Of a stretch of DNA of 29,686 nt, positions 1-8,414 are shown piece after piece. The stretch's first letter is position 1; each line of letters starts with the position of its first letter. The notes under the pieces were generated by a model that searched no databases, was not told where the DNA came from, and saw only the letters and a program-made list of their open reading frames with translations. This DNA is from Clostridia bacterium. GTDB lineage: Bacteria; Bacillota; Clostridia; UMGS1810. The position numbers and the translations under genes were made by a program. The DNA lies in contig JAEDEG010000029.1 of NCBI GenBank assembly GCA_016293435.1, positions 1-29,686 on the forward strand, read 5' to 3'.

Positions 1-42
1 TTCTTGTATGTGGAATTATATATAGTTTCTGTAAATAAAAGA

Positions 43-55
43 TGACGGTAAATAA
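43..55. repeat. 13-bp direct repeat, left copy
   Basis: The sequence tgacggtaaataa is found here and again, in the same orientation, at 29632-29644. The two copies bracket all genes of the window. This copy lies just beyond the terminator of the restriction operon. A 13-base identity between two short edge regions is unlikely by chance, but AT-richness weakens that argument. It could be an attachment-site duplication; there is no integrase in the window to support that. Confidence 0.35.
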
Positions 56-70
56 AATATAATTCAGATC

Positions 71-107
71 AAAAAAAGAACACCCTATCACTGATAATAA
101 AGTGTTC
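71..107 (-). terminator. Rho-independent terminator of the restriction operon
   Basis: On the minus strand a 6-bp stem (GGAACAC side at 102-107, GTGTTC side at 78-83) is followed directly by seven T residues (71-77). It sits 16 bases after the stop codon of the res gene and is the natural end of the leftmost operon. The loop is long (18 bases) and itself contains a small palindrome (TATCA/TGATA). Confidence 0.7.
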
Positions 108-122
108 CTTAATCAAATCTTT

Positions 123-3100
123 CTAACTTTGAACTTTAAATTCCTTCCAATCCTTTGCTATTCTCATTTCAACACCGTTTTCAAGAGCTTTAAAGTGTTC
201 CGTGCCACAATGTATTTTAAGCTGTTCGGGCGTCCGCAGTCCAAACAATTCAGTCGTACCCTTTGTTTCCAAAATGAAGAACAGCTTCTTTTCACCATCA
301 CGCTCTAAATACACCGCCCAATCGGGATTGTAAGTGCCAATCGGTGTTTCAATTTTGAAACGGTCGGGTATTTTAAAGAACATCTTTACATCGGGATCAT
401 CGTCAAGTGCCTTTGCAAACGGCTTTTCAATTGTTGAGCTGTCATATATGATGTGGTCGTATATACTCCTGTTTACCGCAACAGCGTTTTTATCAAGGTT
501 TGCCACAAGCTCCGCCGAGTCAAAAATTTCCTGTGCATAGTATTCCTGACCGTCAAGCTTCACATACTTGATGCCGTCAATCGCAAGCGCATGACGATTA
601 TGCCTGATGATTTCAAGACATTTCTCCATGAATGCCTGCGGATTATTCAGAAAATCCTTTGCTCTGCCGCTTTCGTTTATAATTCTTGCAACCGTGGCTC
701 TTTTAATCAGTGTTTCTTCACTGATTATACCAAGTATATATGGCAAGCTTGAATATGTATCATCTATATCGGCAGTTTTAAACTCTCTTTCGGTATATGT
801 AACACCGGGATTTTGAATGTTTATTTGTGCCGTTTGCGATACAAGCCGTGCTTTTGGTATTTCGGGCATGGCTTCAAGCTCTTTTACGCAATTCTCTACA
901 AGTTTCTCCGTGTCTATCTGCACACGGTATGCGGTTTTCTGTTTGATTTTGCTCCATAGCTCCATAAATTCAGGTGAGAGCATTGCTTGTTTTTTAAGAT
1001 GCACTATAACCTCTTTTGAAGCGTCACGAATAGGAATCTTTCTGTCAGCATTTCTAACCACGCTCTCCAAGCGTTCTCTGGCAGCTTCAAACTTTTTAGG
1101 CAAGTCAAGCGTACCATTACGAAGTGCATTTTTCATTGTGTCTTTTATTTTGCCTGACTTTGAAACATAACCCTTCTTCTCAAAGTGCTGCATAAGCTCC
1201 TGTGCATCATCATGGGAAACTTCTTTTTCTACAGTAACGGTTTCGGTGTAGGTTGTGCCGGCAAGAGCTTCCTGAGTCACCGCTCCTGTACTTTCAATTA
1301 CCTTAATAAATTCATCTTTGGCAGCTTCAAGCTCCTGCGGAATTTCTATTGTCTTTATTTCTTCCGGCTTCTTTTCAACCTTGCCGCTTTCGGATATAAC
1401 TCCCGATTGCTTTAAGACCTCAATGGTTTTTTGTGCCTGATCCTGTGTAATAGTTCTCTCAACGGTCTTCGTTTCGGTGTACTTCATACCGCTGAACAAG
1501 CTTATCTGAAGCGTTCCGAACTTGATGCCTGTTTCGTCCTCGATTTCCTTTTGAAGCGTTTCGGCAAATTCAGAAAAGCTCTCGTTTGCCATAACATGGA
1601 GGATATTGATGTTCTTATCCTCTATACGTTCACCGTCCTGATTTACGCAAAGTCTTAAACCTCTGCCTATTTTCTGACGGCAGGTAAAGGTTGATTTTTG
1701 GTCTATCAAGGTACATACCTGAAACACATTCGGGTTATCCCATCCCTCTTTGAGCGCAGAATGGGAAAATATGAAACGAAGCGGACAGTCAAAGGATAAA
1801 AGCCACTCCTTGTGCTTCATGATTGTGTTGTATGTATCATAGTCCGCTATCGTGTCACCCTTTGTATTTTTCAAGACACCTTTCTTATCTTGCGAAAAAT
1901 ATCCGTCGTGAACCTTTTCCACACTTGCAGGGAATTGACTTTTTAATGAAGCATATTGAGGCTTCTTTATAAGCTCCTCATAGCAGCGCTCAAACATTTC
2001 GGCATAAATACCTTTATCACCGTCTGCCGTTCTATACTTCTTAACTTCATCAATAAAGAACAGCGACAGCACTTTAATGCCTTTTTCGGTGTAACGCAGT
2101 TCTTTATCCAAATGCGCCTGTATCGTGCGTCTTATCTGTGCTTCCTTCAAAATATTCTCGTCAACACTCCCGATAGCCTTACCAAGTGCAACGCACTCCG
2201 TGTTTGAAAATTCAACACCTTCCGCTCCGGGCGTACAGTCTATTCCCGCAACAGAATATCCCTCATAAAGTTCTCTGCCGCCGGATACGAGGAATAAATC
2301 ATCATTTGGTTTAACTGTTATGGTTTTTCTCGAAACAATACCATTCTTGTTTTGAATATCAATCTCAAGCTTTGCCCTAAAGCCTTTCTCGTTTGATACA
2401 GCTATCAGCTTTATATACGGTTTGTTAAAGTCATTCGCCACTGTGTTTGAGGATACGCAAATCTGCTTAACAAGTCCCATTTGATACGCATCAACAGGCG
2501 TTAAACGGTAAAGCAAATTCATCTTATCCCTGTGCGTTGCCGAATATCTCAGAACGCACAGCGGATTAAGCGAAGCAATGGCTTCTTTTGCCTTTGGTGT
2601 ATTATCAACGCTCTGCGGCTCATCAATAATAACTATAGGATTTGTGTCCTGAATATAGCGCATAGCCGTTTCGCCGTTCAGCTTGTCCTGTGCCTGATTG
2701 ATAATATTTTCACTCTTTTTAAAGGCGTCTATGTTTATTATCATGATTTCAATATTGCTGCTCGTTGCAAACTGCTTTACATCGGACAGCTTTGCAGAGT
2801 TGTATATGAAATATCTGCATGGCACATTGTCGTATTGATTCATAAAATGCTCATTCGTTATATCCAAGGATTTATATACACCCTCACGAATTGCAACGGA
2901 CGGCACAACAATAATAAACTTTGTAAAGCCGTATCGTTTATGCAGTTCAAAGATTGTTTTTGTATACACATAGGTTTTACCCGTTCCCGTTTCCATCTCG
3001 ATACAGAAAGAGCGCATACCGTCCTTTATATCAGAGGTAGGCAGATTATTTCTTCTCTGAACCTCGTGCATATTTTCATTTAATCGTTCATCGGATATGC

Positions 3101-3260
3101 TTATCCCGTTGCCTATGCCCAAATCATTTTGCCAAAGACTGAGTTGTGCTTCCTGTACTATCTCAAAAGTAGACCTCATTTTCTGATGTCCTTGAAATAA
3201 ATCGGCAACGGCGTTTACCGCATCCGTCTGAAAATCTTGATTTTTAAATTTCAGTTTCAT
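123..3260 (-). CDS. res: Type III restriction enzyme, Res (helicase-nuclease) subunit
   Basis: ATP-dependent restriction subunit that acts with Mod to translocate on and cut DNA lacking modification. Of 1045 residues, the SF2 helicase core shows Walker A TGTGKT near residue 91, DEPQ near 213, SATHRD at 240, EGWDNP near 505 and RQKIGRGLRL at 528. The C-terminus carries a PD-(D/E)xK nuclease: NPDW (Asp ~980) and ETKG (Glu 998, Lys 1000), the usual type III Res arrangement. Length is normal for the family. Residues about 593-735 contain two diverged copies of one ~75-residue unit, each beginning YTET. The start overlaps the end of the RecQ-like gene by 17 bases, so the two are translated from one message. 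It is last in the operon. Helicase and nuclease assignment is secure; pairing with the Mod at 6235-8097 is inferred from proximity. Confidence 0.93.
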   Translation of the reverse strand: MKLKFKNQDFQTDAVNAVADLFQGHQKMRSTFEIVQEAQLSLWQNDLGIGNGISISDERLNENMHEVQRRNNLPTSDIKDGMRSFCIEMETGTGKTYVYTKTIFELHKRYGFTKFIIVVPSVAIREGVYKSLDITNEHFMNQYDNVPCRYFIYNSAKLSDVKQFATSSNIEIMIINIDAFKKSENIINQAQDKLNGETAMRYIQDTNPIVIIDEPQSVDNTPKAKEAIASLNPLCVLRYSATHRDKMNLLYRLTPVDAYQMGLVKQICVSSNTVANDFNKPYIKLIAVSNEKGFRAKLEIDIQNKNGIVSRKTITVKPNDDLFLVSGGRELYEGYSVAGIDCTPGAEGVEFSNTECVALGKAIGSVDENILKEAQIRRTIQAHLDKELRYTEKGIKVLSLFFIDEVKKYRTADGDKGIYAEMFERCYEELIKKPQYASLKSQFPASVEKVHDGYFSQDKKGVLKNTKGDTIADYDTYNTIMKHKEWLLSFDCPLRFIFSHSALKEGWDNPNVFQVCTLIDQKSTFTCRQKIGRGLRLCVNQDGERIEDKNINILHVMANESFSEFAETLQKEIEDETGIKFGTLQISLFSGMKYTETKTVERTITQDQAQKTIEVLKQSGVISESGKVEKKPEEIKTIEIPQELEAAKDEFIKVIESTGAVTQEALAGTTYTETVTVEKEVSHDDAQELMQHFEKKGYVSKSGKIKDTMKNALRNGTLDLPKKFEAARERLESVVRNADRKIPIRDASKEVIVHLKKQAMLSPEFMELWSKIKQKTAYRVQIDTEKLVENCVKELEAMPEIPKARLVSQTAQINIQNPGVTYTEREFKTADIDDTYSSLPYILGIISEETLIKRATVARIINESGRAKDFLNNPQAFMEKCLEIIRHNRHALAIDGIKYVKLDGQEYYAQEIFDSAELVANLDKNAVAVNRSIYDHIIYDSSTIEKPFAKALDDDPDVKMFFKIPDRFKIETPIGTYNPDWAVYLERDGEKKLFFILETKGTTELFGLRTPEQLKIHCGTEHFKALENGVEMRIAKDWKEFKVQS

Positions 3261-5253
3261 TTGTCTTCACCATCAATTGCTTTATTTTTTCTATCAATTC
3301 AGAAGCGTCTCGCGATAAAGCTCCGCTTTCATATGTTTTAACCATGCTATCAGGGAAATATTTTTTATAAATATCAATTTTATCTCCCCATCTTGCATCA
3401 TATTCTTCTCTTCCAAGCATTCCTACATGTTCCCAATATATTTGTTTTCCACATGGTAATACTATTGTGAAATCCGGCTCTATCCACTTATCTTCTGTGT
3501 AATATAGCTTCTTTTCATACTCATATGTAATACCCGCTGCACTTAATAAGTTCGATATTATCACTTCAGATTTACTTCTAACTTGTGTTCCGTCATTGGT
3601 TTTGTATATCCTTGCCAACTGATGTCTGTCGGTTCCGAGATACGCAGCAATTTCTTGATGAAGCTGTTGTGTATTTGGATTCGTTTCCAACAAATAAGTG
3701 AAGTAATCCAACAATTCATGTTTATACTTTTTCTTTTCAGCAATATCGTTGCATATGCGATTCATTGTTTCTGTATCAATTTCTGTCGCATTCACTTTAA
3801 TAATCAGCCAACGCTCCGGTGCCTTATCCGTTTCCGCATCACCGTTTAAGATTGAGGAATATACCAATTCAGACAATTCGCTCGGTAATATTTCAGCCTT
3901 GTTTACCGTTCGGACAAACCCTTTTGTCTTCGTACAGTCATATAGTTTTTGTAAATCAGCATTTTTTATATTCTTTAAGTTTGATAAATCCGCAAATCCC
4001 TTGCAAACTATTTCAATAAGTCCTGCATCAAGATAGTATAATAAACATTTTTGTATTTCATCATCCTCAAAATATGAGAGCGTTTGATAACCTGTTTTCT
4101 TGCCAATTTTATTGTAAACGTCTCTCAACGTATCCTCTTTCGGGAATGCCCCGTCAATAAAATATGTTTTTTTAACTTCTATATTTTTATTAGAATATAA
4201 TAAATACGCGTTTGCCCCGCACTCATCTCTTGATGCTCTGCCGACTTCTTGATAGTATTGTTCAATTGACTCCGGAATCATATAATGAATTACTACTCTT
4301 ATATCAGGTATATCTATCCCCATACCAAAAGCATTTGTCGCAAAAACTATATTTATATCACCGTTTTTAAATTGTTCAACGACATTCATTCGTTCATCAG
4401 CTGTCATATCCCCATGAAAAGCTACAGCATTATATCCTTTTTCCAGTGCCTCGCGGCAAAAATCCTCAACGCCTCTTTTGTTATACTTTCTATAAACATA
4501 TACAAGTATTTTTTCATCCTGATGATTATGTATTATTTTCCAGAATTTTTCTGTTTTTTCGGTTTCATTCTTAAATTTATTAACATGAAGTTGTATACCG
4601 CTTCTCATCAATATATCCTTCATAATTATATTGTTTTTTGTAATATTAAAGTAATGACAAATATCCGCTATTTCTTTGCTATTTAATGTCGCAGTAAGAG
4701 CAAGAACCTTGCACCAATCATTCTGACCGAACAGGCTATCCATAAATGCGGGTATTCTGCGGTAAAATGGGCGAAAGCTCATTCCCCATTGGCTTACACA
4801 ATGAACCTCATCTATCACAAGCAACTTTATATCATTTTTTCTTTTCCTTAAGCAAAACTCTAAATATCCGTCGGTAGCAATTTTTTCCGGACTTAAAAAT
4901 ATAAATTGGGGGTTTATTTCACCTTTCGCCAATTTGGATAGTGTTTGCATTTGCTTGACAGCTGATATGCCACCGTGTATTTTTAAGACTTCATAGCCTT
5001 GTTCTTCAATCTTTTTTGCCTGCTCCTCAATCAACGCTGTCAAAGGAGATATTACAATTGAAATCCCATGAAGTTCTAATGCAGACATCCAATATATCAC
5101 TGACTTTCCGCCGCCCGTGGGAAGAATGCAAAGCGTGTTTCCGTTTTCAACCACATTGGATATAACTCTTTTCTGAAAATCTTTTAATTGAAATTTCAGT
5201 TGCGGAAAAAATACTGAAAAGTCTTTATCAATATTAAGCATATCCCATACCAC
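3244..5253 (-). CDS. RecQ-like SF2 helicase fused to a PD-(D/E)xK-like C-terminal domain
   Basis: Predicted ATP-dependent DNA-unwinding protein of 669 residues. Helicase motifs: PTGGGKS at 45-51, DEVHCVSQWG from 148, TAT at 188-190, and the motif V/VI block with GMGID and YYQEVGRASRD around 309-343, which is typical of RecQ. No Cys4 RQC zinc site or clear HRDC domain is seen. The last ~110 residues instead read RSKSE (Glu563), EPDF (Asp594) and YWEH (Glu608, His609), with a following conserved-looking GMLGREEY. This resembles the nuclease-like tail of some SF1 helicases, with His where the usual Lys would be. The start at 5253 is preceded by AAGGA at 7 bases and overlaps the upstream gene by 20 bases; a second ATG at 5241 is possible. 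It sits between mod and res, which is unusual, and suggests a role in the same defence operon. Confidence 0.85.
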   Translation of the reverse strand: MVWDMLNIDKDFSVFFPQLKFQLKDFQKRVISNVVENGNTLCILPTGGGKSVIYWMSALELHGISIVISPLTALIEEQAKKIEEQGYEVLKIHGGISAVKQMQTLSKLAKGEINPQFIFLSPEKIATDGYLEFCLRKRKNDIKLLVIDEVHCVSQWGMSFRPFYRRIPAFMDSLFGQNDWCKVLALTATLNSKEIADICHYFNITKNNIIMKDILMRSGIQLHVNKFKNETEKTEKFWKIIHNHQDEKILVYVYRKYNKRGVEDFCREALEKGYNAVAFHGDMTADERMNVVEQFKNGDINIVFATNAFGMGIDIPDIRVVIHYMIPESIEQYYQEVGRASRDECGANAYLLYSNKNIEVKKTYFIDGAFPKEDTLRDVYNKIGKKTGYQTLSYFEDDEIQKCLLYYLDAGLIEIVCKGFADLSNLKNIKNADLQKLYDCTKTKGFVRTVNKAEILPSELSELVYSSILNGDAETDKAPERWLIIKVNATEIDTETMNRICNDIAEKKKYKHELLDYFTYLLETNPNTQQLHQEIAAYLGTDRHQLARIYKTNDGTQVRSKSEVIISNLLSAAGITYEYEKKLYYTEDKWIEPDFTIVLPCGKQIYWEHVGMLGREEYDARWGDKIDIYKKYFPDSMVKTYESGALSRDASELIEKIKQLMVKTNETEI

Positions 5254-6214
5254 CGTCCTTAATCTGCGATTTCAGCAATGATATTTCTTCACTATGTTCT
5301 TCAGCAACATAATTCAAAAATCTATCCACAACTACATACTTATACGCCGGATCTATGTATGCTCCCATTTCTTCAGCCTTATTCTTAAGCAGTAAATAGA
5401 TTTTGTGCGCATAATATGCAAATAATTCATATGGATAAAAATAATTCTGCTGAACTATATTTTTATCAACATCTATCATTATAAATTCCGAATCCATTGT
5501 ACATCCGAATTTTTCTTTATTGGTTAAATACCAAAATGCCCATATTGCATTTCTACTGCGATTGGGGAAGGCAGCCGGCTGGAATTTATATAACATATGA
5601 CTTTTTACTCCACCACCTATCACCCCATAAACAGTATAGTCTTCCGTATCAAGTTTCTCCATACATAAATCCGAAAAATAATCCACTTCATCATAAGTTT
5701 CCTCGTCATATATATCTGACATATACTCTTCGGCAAATTCATATAAATTTGTAACCGTATAAAGTAACTCTTCCGGATCAGCGACACTGAACTCATATCT
5801 ATACTTGTCCAATTCCTTTGCTCTCTTGTTATAAAGCGTGGAATGTATAATCGGGCATTCCTGTTTTAGCACTTTAGATTTAAAACTTGCCGGATCGTCC
5901 TTCCATTCCTCAAGCGTCTCTTCGTCCAAAATATCCAAATATTTCTGACGGTCTTTTTCGTAGTCTTCATATGCTTCAGCTATCAACAATTTAAAATTAT
6001 TCGTGCTTCTGTCATTTGATTTATGATCAGTCGAAACTTTGAACCTCTCCTTTAATGTTTCAAATTCAGAATCAGAGAGTAGCAAACCTCCATTAGTCTC
6101 AATAAATTTATCAAAATACTTTTCAAAATTATTCTCTATTGAATCTAAAACCGCCCATGTATGATCAAAATCATAGCAACAAGTTTCTACATAGCCATCT
6201 TGATGTGCATACAT
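5234..6214 (-). CDS. Acidic protein of unknown function in the restriction operon
   Basis: I do not recognise a family. The 326-residue product is acidic and rich in Asp, Glu and Tyr, with long predicted helices and no signal peptide, membrane segment, Walker motif or metal-binding Cys cluster, so it is probably cytoplasmic. A near-ideal AGGAGG lies 8 bases before the ATG, within the 20-base gap after mod. Its end overlaps the start of the RecQ-like gene by 20 bases, implying coupled translation. The tight position between mod and the RecQ-nuclease suggests a specificity, assembly or accessory role with those enzymes, but nothing in the sequence itself shows this. Local base composition is as AT-rich as the RecQ gene and visibly richer in AT than res. 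Confidence 0.8.
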   Translation of the reverse strand: MYAHQDGYVETCCYDFDHTWAVLDSIENNFEKYFDKFIETNGGLLLSDSEFETLKERFKVSTDHKSNDRSTNNFKLLIAEAYEDYEKDRQKYLDILDEETLEEWKDDPASFKSKVLKQECPIIHSTLYNKRAKELDKYRYEFSVADPEELLYTVTNLYEFAEEYMSDIYDEETYDEVDYFSDLCMEKLDTEDYTVYGVIGGGVKSHMLYKFQPAAFPNRSRNAIWAFWYLTNKEKFGCTMDSEFIMIDVDKNIVQQNYFYPYELFAYYAHKIYLLLKNKAEEMGAYIDPAYKYVVVDRFLNYVAEEHSEEISLLKSQIKDGGMGYA

Positions 6215-6234
6215 ATTGTTTTCCTCCTAAATAT

Positions 6235-8097
6235 TTATACTAACTTCAGCTCAATCTGTTTATCTCTCAAAATATAATGTGCATTTGAAAGTGCGCTGTC
6301 ATCTGCAAAGCCCTGTTCTGCACAAACAATCTTTGCCGGAGCATATGCTGCCATATCGTCAATATCTTCAGCGGTGATATTGTCAAACAAAGCAATCATA
6401 AGCAGAAAATCACCGACGATATACACCACATTGCCATTTACCTCTATGTACTGAACAGGCACATCAAGCGGAACACCCATTTTCAGCATAACCTCATAGA
6501 CAACATCCATATCAGTTCTGTCGTCTTTGATACTGTCAATCATCGAGTTCATACGCTCTGTAAACATCTCAATCTGATTATCACCTGTTATAGGTGTACT
6601 GTCCCATGTCCTGAGATTTGAGGTATCCAGCTTGAACACCTTAAATCCAATATCAAGCGTTTTCTTTTCCTCATCACCTATAGCAATCTGATCGCCTTTT
6701 TCTTCAAGAATTTTTGCTCCCGCGCGGCGAACACGCTCTTTGCCTATTTCGCATATATTTTTGTAGCCTGCCTGACGTGCAGTTCCTTTTTCTGATGTGA
6801 GTTCAGGAAGCTGTACCATGATAAATCTACGATTTCCACCATCATCAGCATTAAGTTGCATAACAGCATGTGCTGTTGTTGCAGAGCCTGAAAAGAAATC
6901 TAAAATTATCGAATCTTTATCAGTATTTGCAAGAGTCAGCAGTCTGCTGAGCAATCTAACTGGCTTAGGTCCATCAAAAACTCCAGCATTTAATATTTTA
7001 GTCACTTCTTGTGAACCTTCTTGACTATGTCCAACTTCTTTATGCATCATAATAGATGTTGGAGCCATACCATCAAATTTCAATTCAGACAAAAATCTTT
7101 TTAACCTAGGGGTGTTAGCTCCATCCTCTCCAAAATACACTCTATCTTCTGCAACAAGCTTTTCAAAAGCTTCCTTACTTGTTCTCCAGCACCTACCAGA
7201 TGGCGGATAGATAATCTTACCCGACGGTGTTGTTATCGGATAATCCGTTGATGGATTGTATGTCTTTACAGATAAATCACTTGACATCCATGGTCCCCTT
7301 GGATCATTATCTAAGTTTTGATATCGAGCATTTGCCTCCTCAGTTCTGGGCAGTCTTCCTATTTTGAAATTTTCAATATTTTTTGCATACATCAAAACAT
7401 AATCATGGCTATTGGAAATATATTTTGCATCATTTTTAGGAGAAAACGCCCTCTGCCAAATTAACTGTGCAACAAAATTTTCCTCGCCAAACACTTCATC
7501 ACAGATCCTTTTTAAATTTGTAACTTCATTATCATCAATACTGATAAAAATAACACCATCATCTGTAAGCAAATTCGCCGCCAGCCTTAATCGGGGATAC
7601 ATCATATTGAGCCAATTTGTGTGGTATCTGCCCATCGTTTCGGGATTGGACTTTGTTGTCTGCTGTGTTATTTCTTTATATCTTGCCATAGGATCAGCAA
7701 AATCGTCCTCATATACAAAGTCGTTTCCTGTGTTGTAGGGAGGATCTATATAAATCATCTTGACCTTATTGTAATAAGCAGTTTGCAGCAGCTTTAATAC
7801 CTCAAGATTATCACCCTCAATATAGACATTCTGCGTATCATCAAAATTGACACTTTCCTCGCGGCAAGGGCGCAGTGTCCCGGTAGAGCGCTTTTGCGCA
7901 AGGCGCAGGCACTCCGATTTGCCTTTCCACTCAAATTTGTACTTTTCAAAATCATTGTCTATGTATTCACCGCACAGCGACAACAGCTTGTCTATATCAA
8001 GCTTGCCCTCCGAAAAACATTCCGGGAAGACCGTCTTTAGCTTTTCCATATTTGTGCTTTCTAAATTCTTTGAAAGTCCGTCTAATTTATCAGTCAT
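6235..8097 (-). CDS. mod: Type III adenine-N6 DNA methyltransferase (Mod)
   Basis: Modification and recognition subunit: methylates adenine in the target and gives Res its specificity. The product is 620 residues. The catalytic DPPY (residues 118-121, in YIDPPYNTGNDF) precedes the SAM-binding DFFSGSATT (400-408), which is the order of beta-class MTases such as type III Mod. The region between (about 200-380) is the expected target recognition domain. The ATG at 8097 is chosen because it overlaps the preceding stop as ATGA and has GGAGGAAG upstream; a longer reading from 8157 would run 60 bases into the zinc-finger gene. The DNA of the middle part looks richer in A and T than the two ends, consistent with exchange of the recognition domain. 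It is separated from res by two genes, whereas mod and res are normally adjacent. Confidence 0.92.
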   Translation of the reverse strand: MTDKLDGLSKNLESTNMEKLKTVFPECFSEGKLDIDKLLSLCGEYIDNDFEKYKFEWKGKSECLRLAQKRSTGTLRPCREESVNFDDTQNVYIEGDNLEVLKLLQTAYYNKVKMIYIDPPYNTGNDFVYEDDFADPMARYKEITQQTTKSNPETMGRYHTNWLNMMYPRLRLAANLLTDDGVIFISIDDNEVTNLKRICDEVFGEENFVAQLIWQRAFSPKNDAKYISNSHDYVLMYAKNIENFKIGRLPRTEEANARYQNLDNDPRGPWMSSDLSVKTYNPSTDYPITTPSGKIIYPPSGRCWRTSKEAFEKLVAEDRVYFGEDGANTPRLKRFLSELKFDGMAPTSIMMHKEVGHSQEGSQEVTKILNAGVFDGPKPVRLLSRLLTLANTDKDSIILDFFSGSATTAHAVMQLNADDGGNRRFIMVQLPELTSEKGTARQAGYKNICEIGKERVRRAGAKILEEKGDQIAIGDEEKKTLDIGFKVFKLDTSNLRTWDSTPITGDNQIEMFTERMNSMIDSIKDDRTDMDVVYEVMLKMGVPLDVPVQYIEVNGNVVYIVGDFLLMIALFDNITAEDIDDMAAYAPAKIVCAEQGFADDSALSNAHYILRDKQIELKLV

Positions 8098-8414
8098 TTT
8101 ATTTCTTCCTCCTGCTCTGATTTGTACGGTTTTTTGTCTGTTGCTATGAATTTGCATTTAGGATATTCAGAACACCCTATGAAGTAACCATATCGGCTTT
8201 CTCTTGGCAATAATTCTTTGCCACATAGAGGGCATTTTGAATATGGTTCAATGCCCATATTATCTTTAAAATAATTTTTAAATCTGTACTCTAATTCTTC
8301 CGGACTAATATCTGCATACTCATTCATTTTCATGTATCCGGAACAAAACTCCCAACCTAAATTATCCTCAACTTTAAAATGCCATATATAGCTAACACAT
8401 TCTTTGTCATTCAT
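8094..8414 (-). CDS. Small protein with a topoisomerase-type C4 zinc finger
   Basis: A 106-residue protein whose second half matches the zinc ribbon found at the C-terminus of type IA topoisomerases: CPLC near residue 61, then GYFIGCSEYPKCKF near 76-89, giving four Cys ligands. The N-terminal half is not recognised and has no helicase or topoisomerase catalytic part. These ribbons bind single-stranded DNA in topoisomerases, so a DNA-binding accessory role is plausible here. The ATG lies inside the last codons of the SNF2 gene (8-base overlap) with GGAGG 9 bases upstream, and its stop overlaps the start of mod by ATGA. Both overlaps argue for obligate co-expression with the restriction proteins. 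Confidence 0.8.
   Translation of the reverse strand: MNDKECVSYIWHFKVEDNLGWEFCSGYMKMNEYADISPEELEYRFKNYFKDNMGIEPYSKCPLCGKELLPRESRYGYFIGCSEYPKCKFIATDKKPYKSEQEEEIK

Noticed and set aside
84..96. Sequence cctatcactgata resembles the core of a tet operator.
   Set aside because: It lies in the loop of the terminator downstream of res, no TetR gene or divergent promoter is nearby, and the palindrome is short. Chance similarity is the simplest explanation.
102..3083. Several plus-strand open frames opposite res, and similar ones opposite other genes.
   Set aside because: They are antisense to well-supported genes with conserved motifs, lack ribosome sites and have no domain-like sequence.
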